NCBI RefSeq assembly: GCF_001653955.1
Contig: NZ_CP013022.1
Coordinates: forward strand, 248,001 to 312,000
Direction: 5' to 3'
Source: Francisella persica ATCC VR-331
Lineage (GTDB): Bacteria > Pseudomonadota > Gammaproteobacteria > Francisellales > Francisellaceae
DNA length: 64,000 nucleotides
The number at the start of each line of letters is the position of its first letter. Position 1 is the first letter of the stretch. A program made the translations under genes and the position numbers. Positions 23,071-35,301 of this stretch are shown piece after piece. The notes under the pieces are model-generated. The model saw nothing but the letters and a program-made list of their open reading frames with translations. It was not told the origin of the DNA and did not search any database.

Positions 23071-23741
23071 CATTTAGCTCCTTTTTTATTATTTTTCTTT
23101 TCAGCGATTTGACCTGGAAGGATTTCACCCTTGTAGATCCAGACTTTAACACCAATAACACCATATGTTGTTAAAGCTTCCGCTGTAGCGTAATCCACAT
23201 CTGCTCTAAATGTTTGTAGAGGAACTCTACCATCTCTAGCCCATTCAGAACGAGCAATTTCAGCACCACCTAAACGACCACTAACCATGACCTTGATACC
23301 TTTAGCACCTGATTTCATAGCAGCTTGCATTGCTTTTTTCATTGCTCTTCTAAACATCACTCTTTTCTCTAACTGTTGAGCAACGCTATCAGCAACTAAT
23401 TTAGCATCGATTTCAGGCTTACGCACTTCTTCAATATTTATCTGAACTGGAATACCAATCAGCTTGTTAACTTCAGCACGTAACTTCTCAACATCCTCAC
23501 CCTTCTTACCAATTACAATACCAGGTCTAGCTGTGTAAATTGTAATCTTAGCATTCTGAGCAGGTCTTTCAATCTGAATCTTACTAACTGCTGCTGCTGC
23601 AAGTTTTTTATGTAAAAACTCTCTAACCTTAATATCTTCATTAAGCTTAGTAGCGTAGCTAGAAGAGTCAGCATACCACGTTGAACGCCAGTTTCTTATA
23701 TAACCTAAGCGAATACCATTAGGATTTACTTTTTGACCCAT
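23070..23741 (-). CDS. rpsC: 30S ribosomal protein S3
   Basis: 223 aa. It starts [13 protein letters not shown], has the KH-domain stretch [19 protein letters not shown] and the C-terminal domain with [20 protein letters not shown]. It contacts mRNA at the entry channel. It lies between rplV and rplP. Confidence 0.97.
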   Translation of the reverse strand: MGQKVNPNGIRLGYIRNWRSTWYADSSSYATKLNEDIKVREFLHKKLAAAAVSKIQIERPAQNAKITIYTARPGIVIGKKGEDVEKLRAEVNKLIGIPVQINIEEVRKPEIDAKLVADSVAQQLEKRVMFRRAMKKAMQAAMKSGAKGIKVMVSGRLGGAEIARSEWARDGRVPLQTFRADVDYATAEALTTYGVIGVKVWIYKGEILPGQIAEKKNNKKGAK

Positions 23742-23755
23742 TTTTACTACACCTC

Positions 23756-24091
23756 TTATTTTTTCTCAGCAACTTTAACAGTTATATGTGAAGTTCTTTT
23801 TAGAATACGATTACCACGACCTTTTGCTCTAGCTTCAAAACGCTTCATTGTAGGACCTTCATCAATGAAGATAGTTGACACAACTAAAGAATCAACATCC
23901 ATACCATCATTATGTTCAGCGTTAGCAACTGCAGAGTTTAAAACACCTTTGATTAATATAGCAGCTTTTTTATTATTAAAAGTCAAAAGATTAATAGCTT
24001 GCTCTACAGGTAGATCCCTGATCTGATCAGCAACTAATCTACATTTCTGAGCTGAGATTCTTGCAAATTTTAACTTAGCTTGTACTTCCAT
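23756..24091 (-). CDS. rplV: 50S ribosomal protein L22
   Basis: 111 aa, starting [21 protein letters not shown] chose the ATG at 24091, with GGAG 9 nt upstream, rather than a TTG five codons earlier. The conserved hairpin and C-terminus [19 protein letters not shown] are present. Its long hairpin lines the exit tunnel, where macrolide resistance changes arise in other bacteria. Confidence 0.96.
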   Translation of the reverse strand: MEVQAKLKFARISAQKCRLVADQIRDLPVEQAINLLTFNNKKAAILIKGVLNSAVANAEHNDGMDVDSLVVSTIFIDEGPTMKRFEARAKGRGNRILKRTSHITVKVAEKK

Positions 24092-24106
24092 GTATCTTAA
24101 CTCCAA

Positions 24107-24385
24107 CTATTTCTTCTTAGCTTTTTTATCAGCTGCATGACCATGGTAATTACGAGTAACAACGAACTCACCTAGCTTATGACCAACCATTTCTTCAGTC
24201 ATAAGAACAGGTACGTGCTGCTGACCATTATGTACAGCTATAGTTAAACCTATCATATCTGGCACAATCATTGATCTTCTTGACCATGTTTTGATTGGCT
24301 TTTTAGAATTACTTTTTTGCGCTTCAAAAACCTTCGTTAAAAGATGATGATCCACAAAAGGTCCTTTTTTTAATGAACGAGGCAC
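24107..24385 (-). CDS. rpsS: 30S ribosomal protein S19
   Basis: 92 aa, starting [16 protein letters not shown], with [20 protein letters not shown] and [16 protein letters not shown]. Located in the small-subunit head; pairs with S13. Lies between rplB and rplV. Confidence 0.97.
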   Translation of the reverse strand: MPRSLKKGPFVDHHLLTKVFEAQKSNSKKPIKTWSRRSMIVPDMIGLTIAVHNGQQHVPVLMTEEMVGHKLGEFVVTRNYHGHAADKKAKKK

Positions 24386-24400
24386 AACATTCTCCCTAAT

Positions 24401-25225
24401 TTACTTAAGTTTTTGAACAATCAACTTATTAGAACGCTTATTTCTACGCGTCTTATAACCTTTAGTTGGGACACCCCATGGCGTAACTGGATGTCTACCA
24501 CCAGAAGTACGTCCCTCACCACCACCATGTGGGTGATCTACTGGGTTCATAGCCACACCTCTTACAGTAGGCCTTATACCTCTCCAGCGCTTAGCACCAG
24601 CTTTACCTAAAGATCTTAAGTTATGCTCAGAATTAGATACCACACCTATAACTGCTCTACAGTCTAAAAGCACTCTTCTCATCTCACCAGATCTTAGACG
24701 AATAATCGCATACGTATTATCCTTACCAACCAACTGAGCAAAAGTACCAGCACTTCTAATCAACTGTGCACCTTTTTTAGGCTTCATCTCAATATTGTGT
24801 ATAACTGTACCTAAAGGTATATTTCTAAGTGGCATACAGTTACCAACAGTAACATCCACTTTCTCACCAGACACTACAGACATATCCTTCTTTAAACCTT
24901 TTGGCGCAATGATATATCTTCTATCACCATCAGAATAAAGGACTAAAGCAATATTTGCACTACGGTTAGGATCGTACTCAATTCTCTCAACCTTAGCTAT
25001 TATGTCATCTTTATTTCTCTTAAAGTCTACAATACGGTAATGCTGCTTATGACCGCCACCTTGATGACGAACTGTAATTCTACCCGTATTATTTCTACCA
25101 GCTTTACTTTTCTTTACCTCTACTAAACCTTTAAATGGCTTACCTGTGTGTAATTCTGTATTCTTTACGCTCACTACGTGGCGACGGCCAGGTGAAGTAG
25201 GTTTAGCTTTTTTTATTTCAATCAT
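24401..25225 (-). CDS. rplB: 50S ribosomal protein L2
   Basis: 274 aa. It has [19 protein letters not shown], the conserved [18 protein letters not shown] stretch and the C-terminal [20 protein letters not shown] containing the histidine near the peptidyl-transferase centre. Full length. Confidence 0.98.
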   Translation of the reverse strand: MIEIKKAKPTSPGRRHVVSVKNTELHTGKPFKGLVEVKKSKAGRNNTGRITVRHQGGGHKQHYRIVDFKRNKDDIIAKVERIEYDPNRSANIALVLYSDGDRRYIIAPKGLKKDMSVVSGEKVDVTVGNCMPLRNIPLGTVIHNIEMKPKKGAQLIRSAGTFAQLVGKDNTYAIIRLRSGEMRRVLLDCRAVIGVVSNSEHNLRSLGKAGAKRWRGIRPTVRGVAMNPVDHPHGGGEGRTSGGRHPVTPWGVPTKGYKTRRNKRSNKLIVQKLK

Positions 25226-25246
25226 GATTTATAAACCTTCTTTAAA

Positions 25247-25546
25247 TTACTCTGCACCAACAAAACTGATATCATGCCCTTCAGCAAGCTTCACATAAGC
25301 TTTTTTCCAAGCCTTTGTCCTACCTTCAACACGACCAAATCTACGCGCCTTACCCTTAACGTTAAGGATATTTACTGACTCAACTTTAACCTCAAACAGC
25401 TGTTCTACAGCATTCTTGACATCTTGCTTGTTTGCAAATCTAGCCACTTCGAACACTACAGTTGAATTTACATCTGAAAGACCATAAGTTTTATCAGTAA
25501 CATAAGGTCTTATAACAGTTTTTAATATTTTTTCTTGAAAACTCAT
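25247..25546 (-). CDS. rplW: 50S ribosomal protein L23
   Basis: 99 aa. It has [33 protein letters not shown] and the basic loop before [14 protein letters not shown]. It forms the tunnel-exit docking site. Its start overlaps the rplD stop (ATGA), indicating translational coupling. Confidence 0.97.
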   Translation of the reverse strand: MSFQEKILKTVIRPYVTDKTYGLSDVNSTVVFEVARFANKQDVKNAVEQLFEVKVESVNILNVKGKARRFGRVEGRTKAWKKAYVKLAEGHDISFVGAE

Positions 25547-26166
25547 ACTAACTTCTCCTCTATTTCTTTTATAGCTTTTTTAGTGAAAACAACGTTCTCA
25601 AAGCATATTAAAGAAACTGGATTAATTTCTACAGAATCACATACTGCCACACTCTTAAGGTTTCTAGAAGATAGGTATAAATTCTCACTAAATTCTTCCA
25701 CGCCAACAACAAAAAGTACATCTTTAACTCCTAAAGAGTCAATCACTGATTTGAACTCTTTTGTTTTTGGAGTTTCTAATATTAACTCTTCAACAACTGT
25801 CATTCTGCCTAATCTTAATAGTTCAGATAAGATTGACTTAACCGCACCTGAATACATCTTACGATTAATTTTCTGCTTATAACTCTTAGGCTTAGCCGCA
25901 AATGTAACACCACCTTTTCTGAAGATAGGTGAACGGATAGTGCCAGCTCTTGCTCTGCCTGTACCTTTTTGTCTCCAAGGCTTAGCACCTCCACCAGAAA
26001 CTTCTGATCTAGTTTTTTGAGCTTTTGTACCTTGACGAGCGCCTGCCATGTAGGCAACAATAACCTGGTGAATTAAAGCTTCATTATAGTCAGCTGCAAA
26101 AACACCTTCTGCAACACCTACAGATCCAGCCTCTTGACCAGCTAAAGATTTTATATTTAAGTCCAC
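25543..26166 (-). CDS. rplD: 50S ribosomal protein L4
   Basis: 207 aa. It has [20 protein letters not shown] and [20 protein letters not shown], the extended tunnel-lining loop. In E. coli L4 also represses its own operon from the S10 leader; whether that holds here cannot be seen, since rpsJ has no long leader. Confidence 0.97.
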   Translation of the reverse strand: MDLNIKSLAGQEAGSVGVAEGVFAADYNEALIHQVIVAYMAGARQGTKAQKTRSEVSGGGAKPWRQKGTGRARAGTIRSPIFRKGGVTFAAKPKSYKQKINRKMYSGAVKSILSELLRLGRMTVVEELILETPKTKEFKSVIDSLGVKDVLFVVGVEEFSENLYLSSRNLKSVAVCDSVEINPVSLICFENVVFTKKAIKEIEEKLV

Positions 26167-26198
26167 AACAACTCTCCGGTATAATTAATATTTATCTA

Positions 26199-26831
26199 CT
26201 AATTTTTGATAGCTGGAGTAACGATAACATCTCCACCAACTGAACCAGGAATACCACCTTTTAAAAGCAATAAACCATTTTTCGCGTCCACTCTCACAAC
26301 TTCAAGAGACTGAATAGTAATGTTCTCGTTACCTAAGTGACCAGCCATCTTCTTGTTTTTAAAGACTCTACCAGGTGTTTGATTTTGACCTGTAGAACCA
26401 TGAACTCTGTGAGATAGTGAGTTACCATGAGTAGCATCTTGAGTTGCAAAGTTATGGCGTTTAATACCACCTTGAAAACCCTTACCCTTTGACACACCTC
26501 TTACATCTACCTTTTGTCCTGCTTGGAACATAGTAGCATCAAAAAATGAACCAACTTGATACTCAGCTGTTGCATCAACAGTAAACTCCCATAAACCTCT
26601 ACCTGGTTCAATACCAGCCTTTGCATAGTGACCAGCCATAGGCTTATTTACATTTGAACGCTTTTTAAAACCAGTAGTTACTTGAACAGCGCTGTAACCA
26701 TCCTTCTCAACAGTCTTAACTTGAGTAACTTTGTTAGGCTCAACTTGGACTACCGTTACAGGAATAGAAACACCATCTTCAGTAAAAATACGAGTCATAC
26801 CACATTTGCGACCAACTAATCCTAAAGACAT
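26199..26831 (-). CDS. rplC: 50S ribosomal protein L3
   Basis: 210 aa. I chose the ATG at 26831 ([16 protein letters not shown]), preceded by GAGGAT; an in-frame upstream start would add 17 residues unlike any L3. [13 protein letters not shown] and [19 protein letters not shown], near the peptidyl-transferase centre, are conserved. It lies 81 bp after rpsJ. Confidence 0.97.
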   Translation of the reverse strand: MSLGLVGRKCGMTRIFTEDGVSIPVTVVQVEPNKVTQVKTVEKDGYSAVQVTTGFKKRSNVNKPMAGHYAKAGIEPGRGLWEFTVDATAEYQVGSFFDATMFQAGQKVDVRGVSKGKGFQGGIKRHNFATQDATHGNSLSHRVHGSTGQNQTPGRVFKNKKMAGHLGNENITIQSLEVVRVDAKNGLLLLKGGIPGSVGGDVIVTPAIKN

Positions 26832-26912
26832 TATTATATCCTCTATTATTATTATACCAACTCTGCGATTACGATTGACCACAGAGACCTATATTTTTAA
26901 AGCAACATTATA

Positions 26913-27230
26913 TTAGCTTAAACTGATCTGAACATCAACACCTGATGCTAAATCTAGCTTCATAAGAGCATCTACAGTCTTATCTGTAGGTTTAACAATA
27001 TCGATTAATCTCTTGTGAGTTCTAATCTCATATTGATCTCTTGCTTTCTTATTTACATGTGGAGAAATAAGAATTGTAAATCTCTCTTTGCGCACTGGTA
27101 AAGGAATAGGTCCTTTAACTTGAGCCCCTGTTTTCTTAGCAGTATCAACAATTTCTTGTGTAGAAACGTCAATCAACTTATGATCAAAGGCTTTCAATCT
27201 AATTCTGATACGTTGATTATTTATAGCCAT
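26913..27230 (-). CDS. rpsJ: 30S ribosomal protein S10
   Basis: 105 aa. It starts [20 protein letters not shown] and has [20 protein letters not shown] and [14 protein letters not shown]10 also serves as NusE in antitermination. Only 21 bp separate it from fusA, so the S10 operon is joined directly to the str operon. Confidence 0.97.
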   Translation of the reverse strand: MAINNQRIRIRLKAFDHKLIDVSTQEIVDTAKKTGAQVKGPIPLPVRKERFTILISPHVNKKARDQYEIRTHKRLIDIVKPTDKTVDALMKLDLASGVDVQISLS

Positions 27231-27251
27231 TTTAATTAATCCTTAAAAAAA

Positions 27252-29366
27252 TTATGAGTTACGTGACTTGATGATTTCATCAGCAATGTTATTTGGTACT
27301 TCAGCGTACTTCTTAAACTCCATAGAGAATGAAGCTCTACCTTGGCTTATAGAACGTACATTAGTAGCGTAACCAAACATTTCTGCTAAAGGAACTAGAG
27401 CGCTGATAACTCTACCACTTGGGTTCTCATCCATACCCTCAATAATTCCTCTTCTTCTGTTTAGGTCACCCATAATGTCACCTAGGTAATCTTCTGGAGT
27501 CACAACCTCAACTTTCATGATCGGCTCTAGGATACAAGCATTAGCCTTCTTAGCACCTTCTTTAAGCGCCATAGAACCAGCAATCTTAAACGCCATTTCA
27601 GATGAGTCAACATCATGATATGAGCCATCATATAAAGTAGCCTTAACGCCAATCATAGGATAGCCCGCCAGAACACCATTATTCAACTGCTCTTCTATAC
27701 CTTTAGCAACTGAACCGATATATTCTTTAGGAACGACACCACCAACAACTTCATCAACAAATTTGAAGACTTTAGCTTCACCATTCTCATCAACTTCATC
27801 CAAAGGTTCAAACCGAACAAAAACGTGACCATACTGACCACGACCACCAGATTGACGCACGAATTTGGACTCTTGCTCTACTTTTGATCTAATTGTTTCT
27901 CTATATGCAACCTGTGGATTACCAACATTAGCTTCAACTTTAAACTCACGTCTCATACGATCAACAATGATATCCAAATGAAGCTCACCCATACCAGAAA
28001 TAATTGTTTGACCATTTTCTTCGTCAGTTCTAACTCTAAACGATGGATCCTCTGCTGCAAGCTTACCTAAAGCTATCGACATTTTCTCCTGGTCAGCTTT
28101 TGACTTAGGTTCTACAGCAACAGATATTACTGGCTCTGGGAAATCCATTCTTTCTAAAATCACTACATCTTCTTGATCACAAAGAGTATCACCAGTTGTA
28201 ACATCCTTTAGACCAATACACGCTGCAATATCACCAGCACGCACTTCTTTAATCTCATCACGTTTATTAGCATGCATCTGTACGATGCGACCCACACGCT
28301 CCTTCTTACCTTTGACCGGATTATAAACCGCATCACCAGACTTAAGTACACCTGAATAAACGCGGATAAATGTTAGGTTACCAACAAATGGATCGGTAGC
28401 AAGTTTAAATGCCAATGCAGCGAAAGGCGCATCATCAGATGATGGTCTAGAAGCTGGCTCACCATCTTCAGTTTCACACTTAATAGCTAGAACCTGGTTT
28501 GGCGCTGGAAGATACCTAACAACACCATCAAGAACTGCTTGAACACCTTTGTTCTTAAATGCTGAACCGCAGAATGCAAGAACAATTTCATTATTAAGAA
28601 CTCTAATGCGTAGACCTTGGTGGATTTCATCCTCAGAAAGCTCACCATCCTCAAGATACTTTTCCATAAGTTCTTCAGAAGACTCAGCAGCTGCCTCAAT
28701 CATCTCCATACGTAATTTTTTAGCCCTATCCTGAAGCTCTTCAGGGATATCAATAAGCTCATAAGTAAGACCCATGTCTTCCTCATTCCACATGATCGCT
28801 TTCATTCTGATAAGATCGATCACGCCTTTGAATTCTTCTTCAGCACCAATGTTTAACTGCACAGGAACAACATTTGCTTTTAATCTTGTTCTGATTTGAC
28901 CACAAACTCTTTCAAAATCTGCTCCTGATCTATCCATCTTATTGACAAATACGATTCTAGGTACCCCATACTTGTTGGCTTGACGCCAAACAGTTTCTGA
29001 TTGTGGCTCAACACCTGATGAACCACAGAATACTACGACCGCACCATCTAGAACACGTAAAGAACGCTCAACTTCAATTGTGAAATCAACATGACCTGGA
29101 GTATCAATAATGTTGATACGATGCTCATCAAACTGCTGATCCATACCAGACCAGAATGTTGTTGTAGCAGCAGAAGTAATTGTAATACCTCTTTCCTGCT
29201 CCTGCTCCATCCAGTCCATAGTAGCAGCACCATCATGCACCTCACCGATCTTATGCGATAAACCAGTGTAGAAAAGAATACGCTCAGTAGTAGTTGTTTT
29301 ACCTGCGTCAACGTGGGCGCAGATACCAATATTTCTATATTTCTCTAAAGCTGTCTTACGAGGCAT
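27252..29366 (-). CDS. fusA: Translation elongation factor G
   Basis: 704-aa GTPase that drives ribosomal translocation. The GTP-binding motifs are [17 protein letters not shown] (G1), [17 protein letters not shown] (G3) and [12 protein letters not shown] (G4). Domain IV has [16 protein letters not shown]; the C-terminal domain contains [12 protein letters not shown]. Full length. Unlike the E. coli str operon, no tuf gene follows; rpsJ does. Confidence 0.98.
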   Translation of the reverse strand: MPRKTALEKYRNIGICAHVDAGKTTTTERILFYTGLSHKIGEVHDGAATMDWMEQEQERGITITSAATTTFWSGMDQQFDEHRINIIDTPGHVDFTIEVERSLRVLDGAVVVFCGSSGVEPQSETVWRQANKYGVPRIVFVNKMDRSGADFERVCGQIRTRLKANVVPVQLNIGAEEEFKGVIDLIRMKAIMWNEEDMGLTYELIDIPEELQDRAKKLRMEMIEAAAESSEELMEKYLEDGELSEDEIHQGLRIRVLNNEIVLAFCGSAFKNKGVQAVLDGVVRYLPAPNQVLAIKCETEDGEPASRPSSDDAPFAALAFKLATDPFVGNLTFIRVYSGVLKSGDAVYNPVKGKKERVGRIVQMHANKRDEIKEVRAGDIAACIGLKDVTTGDTLCDQEDVVILERMDFPEPVISVAVEPKSKADQEKMSIALGKLAAEDPSFRVRTDEENGQTIISGMGELHLDIIVDRMRREFKVEANVGNPQVAYRETIRSKVEQESKFVRQSGGRGQYGHVFVRFEPLDEVDENGEAKVFKFVDEVVGGVVPKEYIGSVAKGIEEQLNNGVLAGYPMIGVKATLYDGSYHDVDSSEMAFKIAGSMALKEGAKKANACILEPIMKVEVVTPEDYLGDIMGDLNRRRGIIEGMDENPSGRVISALVPLAEMFGYATNVRSISQGRASFSMEFKKYAEVPNNIADEIIKSRNS

Positions 29367-29380
29367 CTCCTATTCTCCTA

Positions 29381-29881
<501 letters not shown>

Positions 29882-29892
29882 TTAAACACAAA

Positions 29893-30267
29893 CTAAGACT
29901 TAGGACGCTTTGTACCATACTTGGAACGACCGTGCTTACGATTATTAACACCTGAAGTATCTAAAGCACCCCTAACAATGTGGTAACGCACACCTGGCAA
30001 ATCTTTAACCCTACCACCCCTGATAAGCACAACACTATGCTCTTGCAGGTTGTGACCTTCGCCACCTATATAGCTTGTCACTTCAAATCCACTCGTTAAT
30101 CTTACACGAGCCACTTTTCTAAGTGCTGAGTTAGGCTTTTTAGGGGTTGTAGTATAAACCCTAGTACAAACACCTCTTCTTTGAGGACATGCCTTTAACG
30201 CAGGAACCTTAGACTTAACAACCGATCTCTTACGAGGGTTGTTCACCAACTGATTTATAGTTGCCAT
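29893..30267 (-). CDS. rpsL: 30S ribosomal protein S12
   Basis: 124 aa decoding-centre protein. [19 protein letters not shown] and [18 protein letters not shown] keep the lysines (K43 and K88 in E. coli numbering) whose change gives streptomycin resistance, so the allele looks streptomycin-sensitive. It is the first gene of the merged ribosomal block, with GGAG upstream of the ATG; the promoter should lie in the 140 bp before it. Confidence 0.97.
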   Translation of the reverse strand: MATINQLVNNPRKRSVVKSKVPALKACPQRRGVCTRVYTTTPKKPNSALRKVARVRLTSGFEVTSYIGGEGHNLQEHSVVLIRGGRVKDLPGVRYHIVRGALDTSGVNNRKHGRSKYGTKRPKS

Positions 30268-30406
30268 TAGTTATTTATTCTCCATTTTTTTTATCAGTTT
30301 TTATATCAAATCAATCCAAACACCTGATAAGAGCATTTGCTATACAAAAATAACATTTAGAAAATAAATAATAACAAAAAAGCAAAAAAAAGCAAAGAAA
30401 AAGTAA

Positions 30407-31003
30407 TTAATTATCAGAAGCACCAAAAACTGATTTAAAAGCTACATAAAGATAGTTACACATAGAATAAATCGTTAGTATAACAGCAATATATAGCATC
30501 AAGAATCCTAAAAATATAAACCAAGTATTGAAACTTGCATAGTCTATGGAATGCCTAAAATCTATAGCTGGTTTGATTAAAAATATAAATAATGCTGCCA
30601 TTTGTGCCGTAGTCTTTACCTTACCCCAGATACCAACTTTAACAACACTACGCTGCCCTAGCTCAGCCATCCATTCGCGTAATGCTGAAACAAGAATTTC
30701 CCTGCAGATCATCGCAATAGCAGGAATAGTAGCCCACCAATAAGGATACATCTCTATAAACAAACAAAGTGCAGTAGCAACAATAAGCTTATCAGCAACA
30801 GGATCTAAAAACGCACCTAGCTTACTAGTTTGTTCCCATTTACGCGCTAAGTAACCATCTAACCAATCAGTCGCCGCTCCAAGTAAAAATAAAGTTGCCA
30901 TAATACCATGATGATGTGGGAAATCAAAATAGTAACATATAACTATAAAAGGTATTAATACCAAACGGCCAAAAGTCAGAATATTAGGAATATTAAAAAA
31001 CAT
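30407..31003 (-). CDS. pgsA: CDP-diacylglycerol--glycerol-3-phosphate 3-phosphatidyltransferase
   Basis: Inner-membrane enzyme of 198 aa making phosphatidylglycerophosphate, the precursor of phosphatidylglycerol. The CDP-alcohol phosphotransferase motif DG-x2-AR-x8-G-x3-D-x3-D is complete (DGYLARKWEQTSKLGAFLDP, then VAD). Several hydrophobic segments follow. It lies 3 bp after dut and near cdsA, which makes its substrate CDP-diacylglycerol. Confidence 0.95.
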   Translation of the reverse strand: MFFNIPNILTFGRLVLIPFIVICYYFDFPHHHGIMATLFLLGAATDWLDGYLARKWEQTSKLGAFLDPVADKLIVATALCLFIEMYPYWWATIPAIAMICREILVSALREWMAELGQRSVVKVGIWGKVKTTAQMAALFIFLIKPAIDFRHSIDYASFNTWFIFLGFLMLYIAVILTIYSMCNYLYVAFKSVFGASDN

Positions 31004-31006
31004 AAA

Positions 31007-31453
31007 TCAAACCCCTGTATGTCCAAAGCCACCAGCAGCACGTGCTGTCTGCTGTGAAAACTCTTCGACAATCTCAAAACTTGCTTGTATTACAGGAACA
31101 ATAACTAATTGTGCAAATCTCATCAATGGCTCTATTTCAATAACCTCTTGCGCGCGATTAAAACAAGAAACAATAATCTCACCTTGATAATCAGAATCTA
31201 TAAGCCCCGTACCATTACCCAATACTAAACCTTTTTTATGACCTAAGCCAGATCTTGGCAAAATCATTGCTGCATAATTTGGGTTAGCAATATTAATAGC
31301 TATGCCAGTTGCAACAAGTTTACATTCACCCGGATTAAGAAAAACACTCTCAGAAATGCACGCTCTTAAATCAATAGCTGCTGAACCTTCGGTCTCATAT
31401 CTAGGTAGTTCTTTTATAACTTCTTTATCTAAAAATTTTAACTCTATTTTCAT
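31007..31453 (-). CDS. dut: Deoxyuridine 5'-triphosphate nucleotidohydrolase
   Basis: 148-aa trimeric dUTPase that hydrolyses dUTP to dUMP, keeping uracil out of DNA. The five family motifs are visible: [38 protein letters not shown] and the C-terminal [11 protein letters not shown]. Full length. Confidence 0.97.
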   Translation of the reverse strand: MKIELKFLDKEVIKELPRYETEGSAAIDLRACISESVFLNPGECKLVATGIAINIANPNYAAMILPRSGLGHKKGLVLGNGTGLIDSDYQGEIIVSCFNRAQEVIEIEPLMRFAQLVIVPVIQASFEIVEEFSQQTARAAGGFGHTGV

Positions 31454-31462
31454 ACCCTCCCC

Positions 31463-32257
31463 CTAAAAAACAAAAACCCCAGCTAAGTAACCAAGCAGTA
31501 CAAATATTGGTAAAGTTGGCATATATCCATCTAATCTATCAAGCACACCACCATGCCCAGGTAAAACGTTACCACTATCTTTGATACCAGCTATACGCTT
31601 CATCATACTCTCAAAAACATCACCAACAACAGATAACACCATAATTAAAGCGGATACTATCACCATATAAACGTACTGACCAAAACTTAAATTCATGTAG
31701 ATAAGAAAGATCACCGCAACGACAACAGCACAAACCAAACCACCCCAAAAGCCTTCAATAGTTTTATTTGGACTAAGTCGTGGCAACATTTTACGTCTAC
31801 CAATAGTCTTACCAATAAAATATGCACCACTGTCAGCGGCAGCAATCACCAAGATAAACATAAATATCCACGTAACGCCATTAGCATGCAAAACATACAA
31901 TGATGCTACAAAAGGCGATATAGTAAACAGTCCCATAACAAGCATTTCATTAGTGGTTATTGTATCAATTTTCTGATGCTCATAGCTAGCTAACTTATAG
32001 ATCGTATATAACCAAAATATTGGGAAAATATATTGAAGATATACAAAAAATTGCGCAACCACAAAAACCACTATCGTGAATATAATAAGATTCTTAAGTA
32101 TTGCCTGCTGATCAATCTTTGTAAGTTTTAGCCATTCATATGCTGATAGCAAAGCAACTAGAAATACACCAACGCCAAATAAATAGTCTGATGCAAAAAC
32201 TAAAAAACTAAAAACTACAGCGACCAAAACTATACCAGTCACAATTCTTTCTTTCAT
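31463..32257 (-). CDS. cdsA: Phosphatidate cytidylyltransferase
   Basis: Polytopic membrane enzyme, 264 aa, making CDP-diacylglycerol from phosphatidate and CTP. The signature near the C-terminus, SVVGDVFESMMKRIAGIKDSG followed by LPGHGGVLDRLD, is clear. It follows uppS by 13 bp, the usual frr-uppS-cdsA order. Confidence 0.95.
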   Translation of the reverse strand: MKERIVTGIVLVAVVFSFLVFASDYLFGVGVFLVALLSAYEWLKLTKIDQQAILKNLIIFTIVVFVVAQFFVYLQYIFPIFWLYTIYKLASYEHQKIDTITTNEMLVMGLFTISPFVASLYVLHANGVTWIFMFILVIAAADSGAYFIGKTIGRRKMLPRLSPNKTIEGFWGGLVCAVVVAVIFLIYMNLSFGQYVYMVIVSALIMVLSVVGDVFESMMKRIAGIKDSGNVLPGHGGVLDRLDGYMPTLPIFVLLGYLAGVFVF

Positions 32258-32270
32258 ATACCCCTCTTAA

Positions 32271-32993
32271 TTAAATCTGCTCACCACTTTTGCCAAATCT
32301 TCTTTGACGAGAATAAAAGTACTCAACAGCCTTGCTTAACTCTTGCTTAGAAAAATCTGGCCACATAATGTCTGAAAAATACATTTCTGCATAGGCTAAT
32401 TGCCATAACATAAAATCACTTAGACGCACCTCTCCGCTTGTACGAATAAGTAGATCAACAGGCACATCACCGCCAGCCAAATACCTAGCAAAATCCTGCT
32501 GATCGATTTCATCAACACTAAGTCTACCAGCATTGACATCTCTAGCTATAGATCTAGCAGCCTCAACAATATCCCATCGTCCAGCATAATCAACAGCCAG
32601 CCTAAGTTTCAAACCTGTATTTGTCTTAGTTAATGATTCACTATACTCAATCATACTAATAAGTTTATCAGATAGTCGTGTTCGGTCCCCTACAACACTA
32701 AGGACAATGTTATTATCATGCAACTTTGTGGTTTTATCTCTTATAGTTTTGTAAAAAAGATCCATAAGATCAGTGACTTCTTGAGCTGGTCTTAACCAGT
32801 TATCTCGACTAAAAGCAAAAAGAGTAAGCATTTCAATATTGTTTTCGACACAGTATTCTATTGCCGCATCAACACTCGATATTGAATTTCTATGACCAAA
32901 TATTCTCGGCTTTAATTTACTCCTTGCCCATCGACCATTACCATCCATAATAATAGCAAGATGCCTTAGAATATTTTCTTTAGCCGATGTCAT
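32271..32993 (-). CDS. uppS: Undecaprenyl diphosphate synthase
   Basis: 240-aa cis-prenyltransferase making the C55 lipid carrier for peptidoglycan and O-antigen. The catalytic aspartate lies in HLAIIMDGNGRWARSK; FAFSRDNWLRP and LLIRTSGEVRLSDFMLWQLAYAE are the other family motifs (the last split here at its centre). I chose the ATG at 32993; a GTG two codons earlier is possible. Confidence 0.96.
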   Translation of the reverse strand: MTSAKENILRHLAIIMDGNGRWARSKLKPRIFGHRNSISSVDAAIEYCVENNIEMLTLFAFSRDNWLRPAQEVTDLMDLFYKTIRDKTTKLHDNNIVLSVVGDRTRLSDKLISMIEYSESLTKTNTGLKLRLAVDYAGRWDIVEAARSIARDVNAGRLSVDEIDQQDFARYLAGGDVPVDLLIRTSGEVRLSDFMLWQLAYAEMYFSDIMWPDFSKQELSKAVEYFYSRQRRFGKSGEQI

Positions 32994-33078
32994 AAACACT
33001 ATGAAATAAAATTAAATTAGATAAATGATAAGAAAGAATAAGAAAAAATACAAGTTATTATTGGGAAATCTAAGTGAA

Positions 33079-33636
33079 TTACACAACCATTAGATCTTGC
33101 GCTTTTTTAGCAGCAAGAGCATCAGCTTGGGCAATCATTTTATCAGTAATCTTCTGAATATCATCCTCAGCTTTTTTAGCTTGATCCTTTGTAATTTCTT
33201 TTCCTTTCAGAAGTTCTTTGATATCACTATTAGCATCACGACGAATATTTCTAATAGATACTCTACTTGCTTCTGTTTCAGATTTGACTAACTTAACCAA
33301 CTCTTTTCTTCTTTCCTCATTTAAAGCGGGCATAGGAACTCTTAGTGAATCTCCTAAGTTAGTAGGGTTAAGTCCAAGATCAGAAGTTAAAATAGCTTTT
33401 TCAATCTTGCTTGATAAACCTTTTTCCCAAGGAGTAATTCCCAAAGTTCTAGCATCAAGTACAGTTATATTAGCCACTTGAGATATTGGTGTCTCAACTC
33501 CATAATAATCTATTGTAACATGCTCCAATAGATCTGGATGTGCTCTACCAGTTCTAATTTTTGCCAAATCATCAGCTAAAACTTCTAATGATTTTTTCAT
33601 TCTATTCTCAGCATCTTTTAGAGTATCACTTATCAT
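33079..33636 (-). CDS. frr: Ribosome recycling factor
   Basis: 185 aa, the standard length. It has [21 protein letters not shown], split as LRTGRA-like core, and [17 protein letters not shown]. With EF-G it dissociates terminated ribosomes. It follows pyrH by 21 bp in the conserved rpsB-tsf-pyrH-frr order. Confidence 0.97.
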   Translation of the reverse strand: MISDTLKDAENRMKKSLEVLADDLAKIRTGRAHPDLLEHVTIDYYGVETPISQVANITVLDARTLGITPWEKGLSSKIEKAILTSDLGLNPTNLGDSLRVPMPALNEERRKELVKLVKSETEASRVSIRNIRRDANSDIKELLKGKEITKDQAKKAEDDIQKITDKMIAQADALAAKKAQDLMVV

Positions 33637-33657
33637 AAATAATTCCTTTTTCTTTAA

Positions 33658-34407
33658 TTAGTCTAAAGTAACCCAAGTGCCATATTTTGATTCAGTAACC
33701 GCATCAACCAAAGCATCTGTCTGATTTAAATTAAATATATATATCGGTATACCAAAATCCCTACACTGTGTGAAAGCTCCTAAATCCATAACATTTAGTC
33801 CTTTACTCACAACTTCTGCATAGGTAACTCTATCAAAACGTTTTGCATCAGGATACTTATTTGGATCTTTATCATAAACACCATCAACAGTCGTAGCTTT
33901 CAATAAGGCATCTGCACCAATCTCAACAGCTCTAAGGCTAGCTGTAGTATCGGTAGTTACAAATGGATTGCCAGTGCCACCAGCAAAAATTAAAACCTTT
34001 CCAGCATCCAACAATTGGTTAAACTCATGCGCACTTGCCACCCTAAGTAAACCATCGACTCCTTTTGCTGAAAAAGCTTCTGCCGCAACACCTTCACTGA
34101 TAAGCATATCACGCAAAGCTAAAGCATTGATCATCGTAGCTATCATCCCCATCGAATCTGCGGTAGTTCTTTTTATTTTGTCACCAAAGTTTGCCCTACC
34201 ACCTCTAAGAATATTACCTCCACCAACAACTATAGCAATTTTTATACCCTGATGAGTAAGAGTTTTAATTTGATCAATTATAGTTTGAGTAGACCCAACA
34301 TTTATACCAAAACCTTGAGCTGCTGATAAAGACTCTCCACTTAACTTAAGAAGGATTCGCTTAAGTTTTGATTTTTTTTGAGAACATTCTGACAAATCAT
34401 TAGACAT
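33658..34407 (-). CDS. pyrH: Uridylate kinase
   Basis: 249-aa hexameric UMP kinase of the amino-acid-kinase fold. [14 protein letters not shown] starts the domain; [24 protein letters not shown] and [19 protein letters not shown] are typical. It has a hydrophilic N-terminal extension of about 15 residues. It lies 3 bp after tsf. Confidence 0.97.
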   Translation of the reverse strand: MSNDLSECSQKKSKLKRILLKLSGESLSAAQGFGINVGSTQTIIDQIKTLTHQGIKIAIVVGGGNILRGGRANFGDKIKRTTADSMGMIATMINALALRDMLISEGVAAEAFSAKGVDGLLRVASAHEFNQLLDAGKVLIFAGGTGNPFVTTDTTASLRAVEIGADALLKATTVDGVYDKDPNKYPDAKRFDRVTYAEVVSKGLNVMDLGAFTQCRDFGIPIYIFNLNQTDALVDAVTESKYGTWVTLD

Positions 34408-34410
34408 ATA

Positions 34411-35280
34411 TTAACCTTTAATTTGACTCATCACCTCAGCTGCGAAGTCTTCTTCTTTCTTCTCGATACCTTCACCAACATCTAATCTGATAAAGTTAAC
34501 TACTTTAGCACCTTTATCTTTAACTAGCTTTTCAACTTTTATGGTAGGATCTTTAACAAAATCTTGACCTAGAAGAGCAACTTCATCTAAGAATTTACGA
34601 ATTCTACCAACGATCATTTTCTCAATAATCTCAGCAGGTTTACCACTCTCTTTAGATTGAGCTGTAAAGATCTCTTTTTCTTTAGCAACAATGTCAGCTG
34701 GCACTTGATCACCAGATACAACCATAGGGTTTGCAGCAGCAACATGCATAGCAACGTCTTTAGCAAGATATTCATCACCACCTTCTAATGCAGCAACCAC
34801 ACCAATCTTACCACCGTGAATATAAGCACCTAAAGTGTTAGCTTCAACAGTCTTAACTCTACGCACTTGGATATTCTCACCAATTTTAGCAATTAAAGAT
34901 TTTCTAGCTTCTTCAACAGTTTCACCATTTGAAGTCTTAGCAGCTAAAACCTCTTCGATAGTCTTAGCGTTAGCAGCATGAGCAGCTTTTGCAACTTCTT
35001 GAGAAAATGCTTTGAAAGTCTCATCTCTAGCAACGAAATCAGTCTCTGAATTGATCTCAAGCAAAATAGCCCTACCATCAGCAACATAAACTTCAATAAC
35101 ACCTTCAGCAGCAACGCGTGAAGCTTTCTTATCAGCTTTTGCTTGACCAGAAATTCTCATTTCTTCAGCAGCTTTTTCAATATCACCAGCAGCTGCTACT
35201 AGAGCTTTTTTACACTCCATCATACCTGCACCAGTTCTTTCTCTAAGTTCTTTTACTAATTTAGCAGAAATATTTGACAT
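34411..35280 (-). CDS. tsf: Translation elongation factor Ts
   Basis: 289 aa GDP/GTP exchange factor for EF-Tu. The N-terminal UBA-like stretch [19 protein letters not shown] and the core [14 protein letters not shown] and MHVAAANP are all present. It lies 21 bp after rpsB. Confidence 0.97.
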   Translation of the reverse strand: MSNISAKLVKELRERTGAGMMECKKALVAAAGDIEKAAEEMRISGQAKADKKASRVAAEGVIEVYVADGRAILLEINSETDFVARDETFKAFSQEVAKAAHAANAKTIEEVLAAKTSNGETVEEARKSLIAKIGENIQVRRVKTVEANTLGAYIHGGKIGVVAALEGGDEYLAKDVAMHVAAANPMVVSGDQVPADIVAKEKEIFTAQSKESGKPAEIIEKMIVGRIRKFLDEVALLGQDFVKDPTIKVEKLVKDKGAKVVNFIRLDVGEGIEKKEEDFAAEVMSQIKG

Positions 35281-35301
35281 TGTTTTATCCTTGTTTGTTT
35301 C

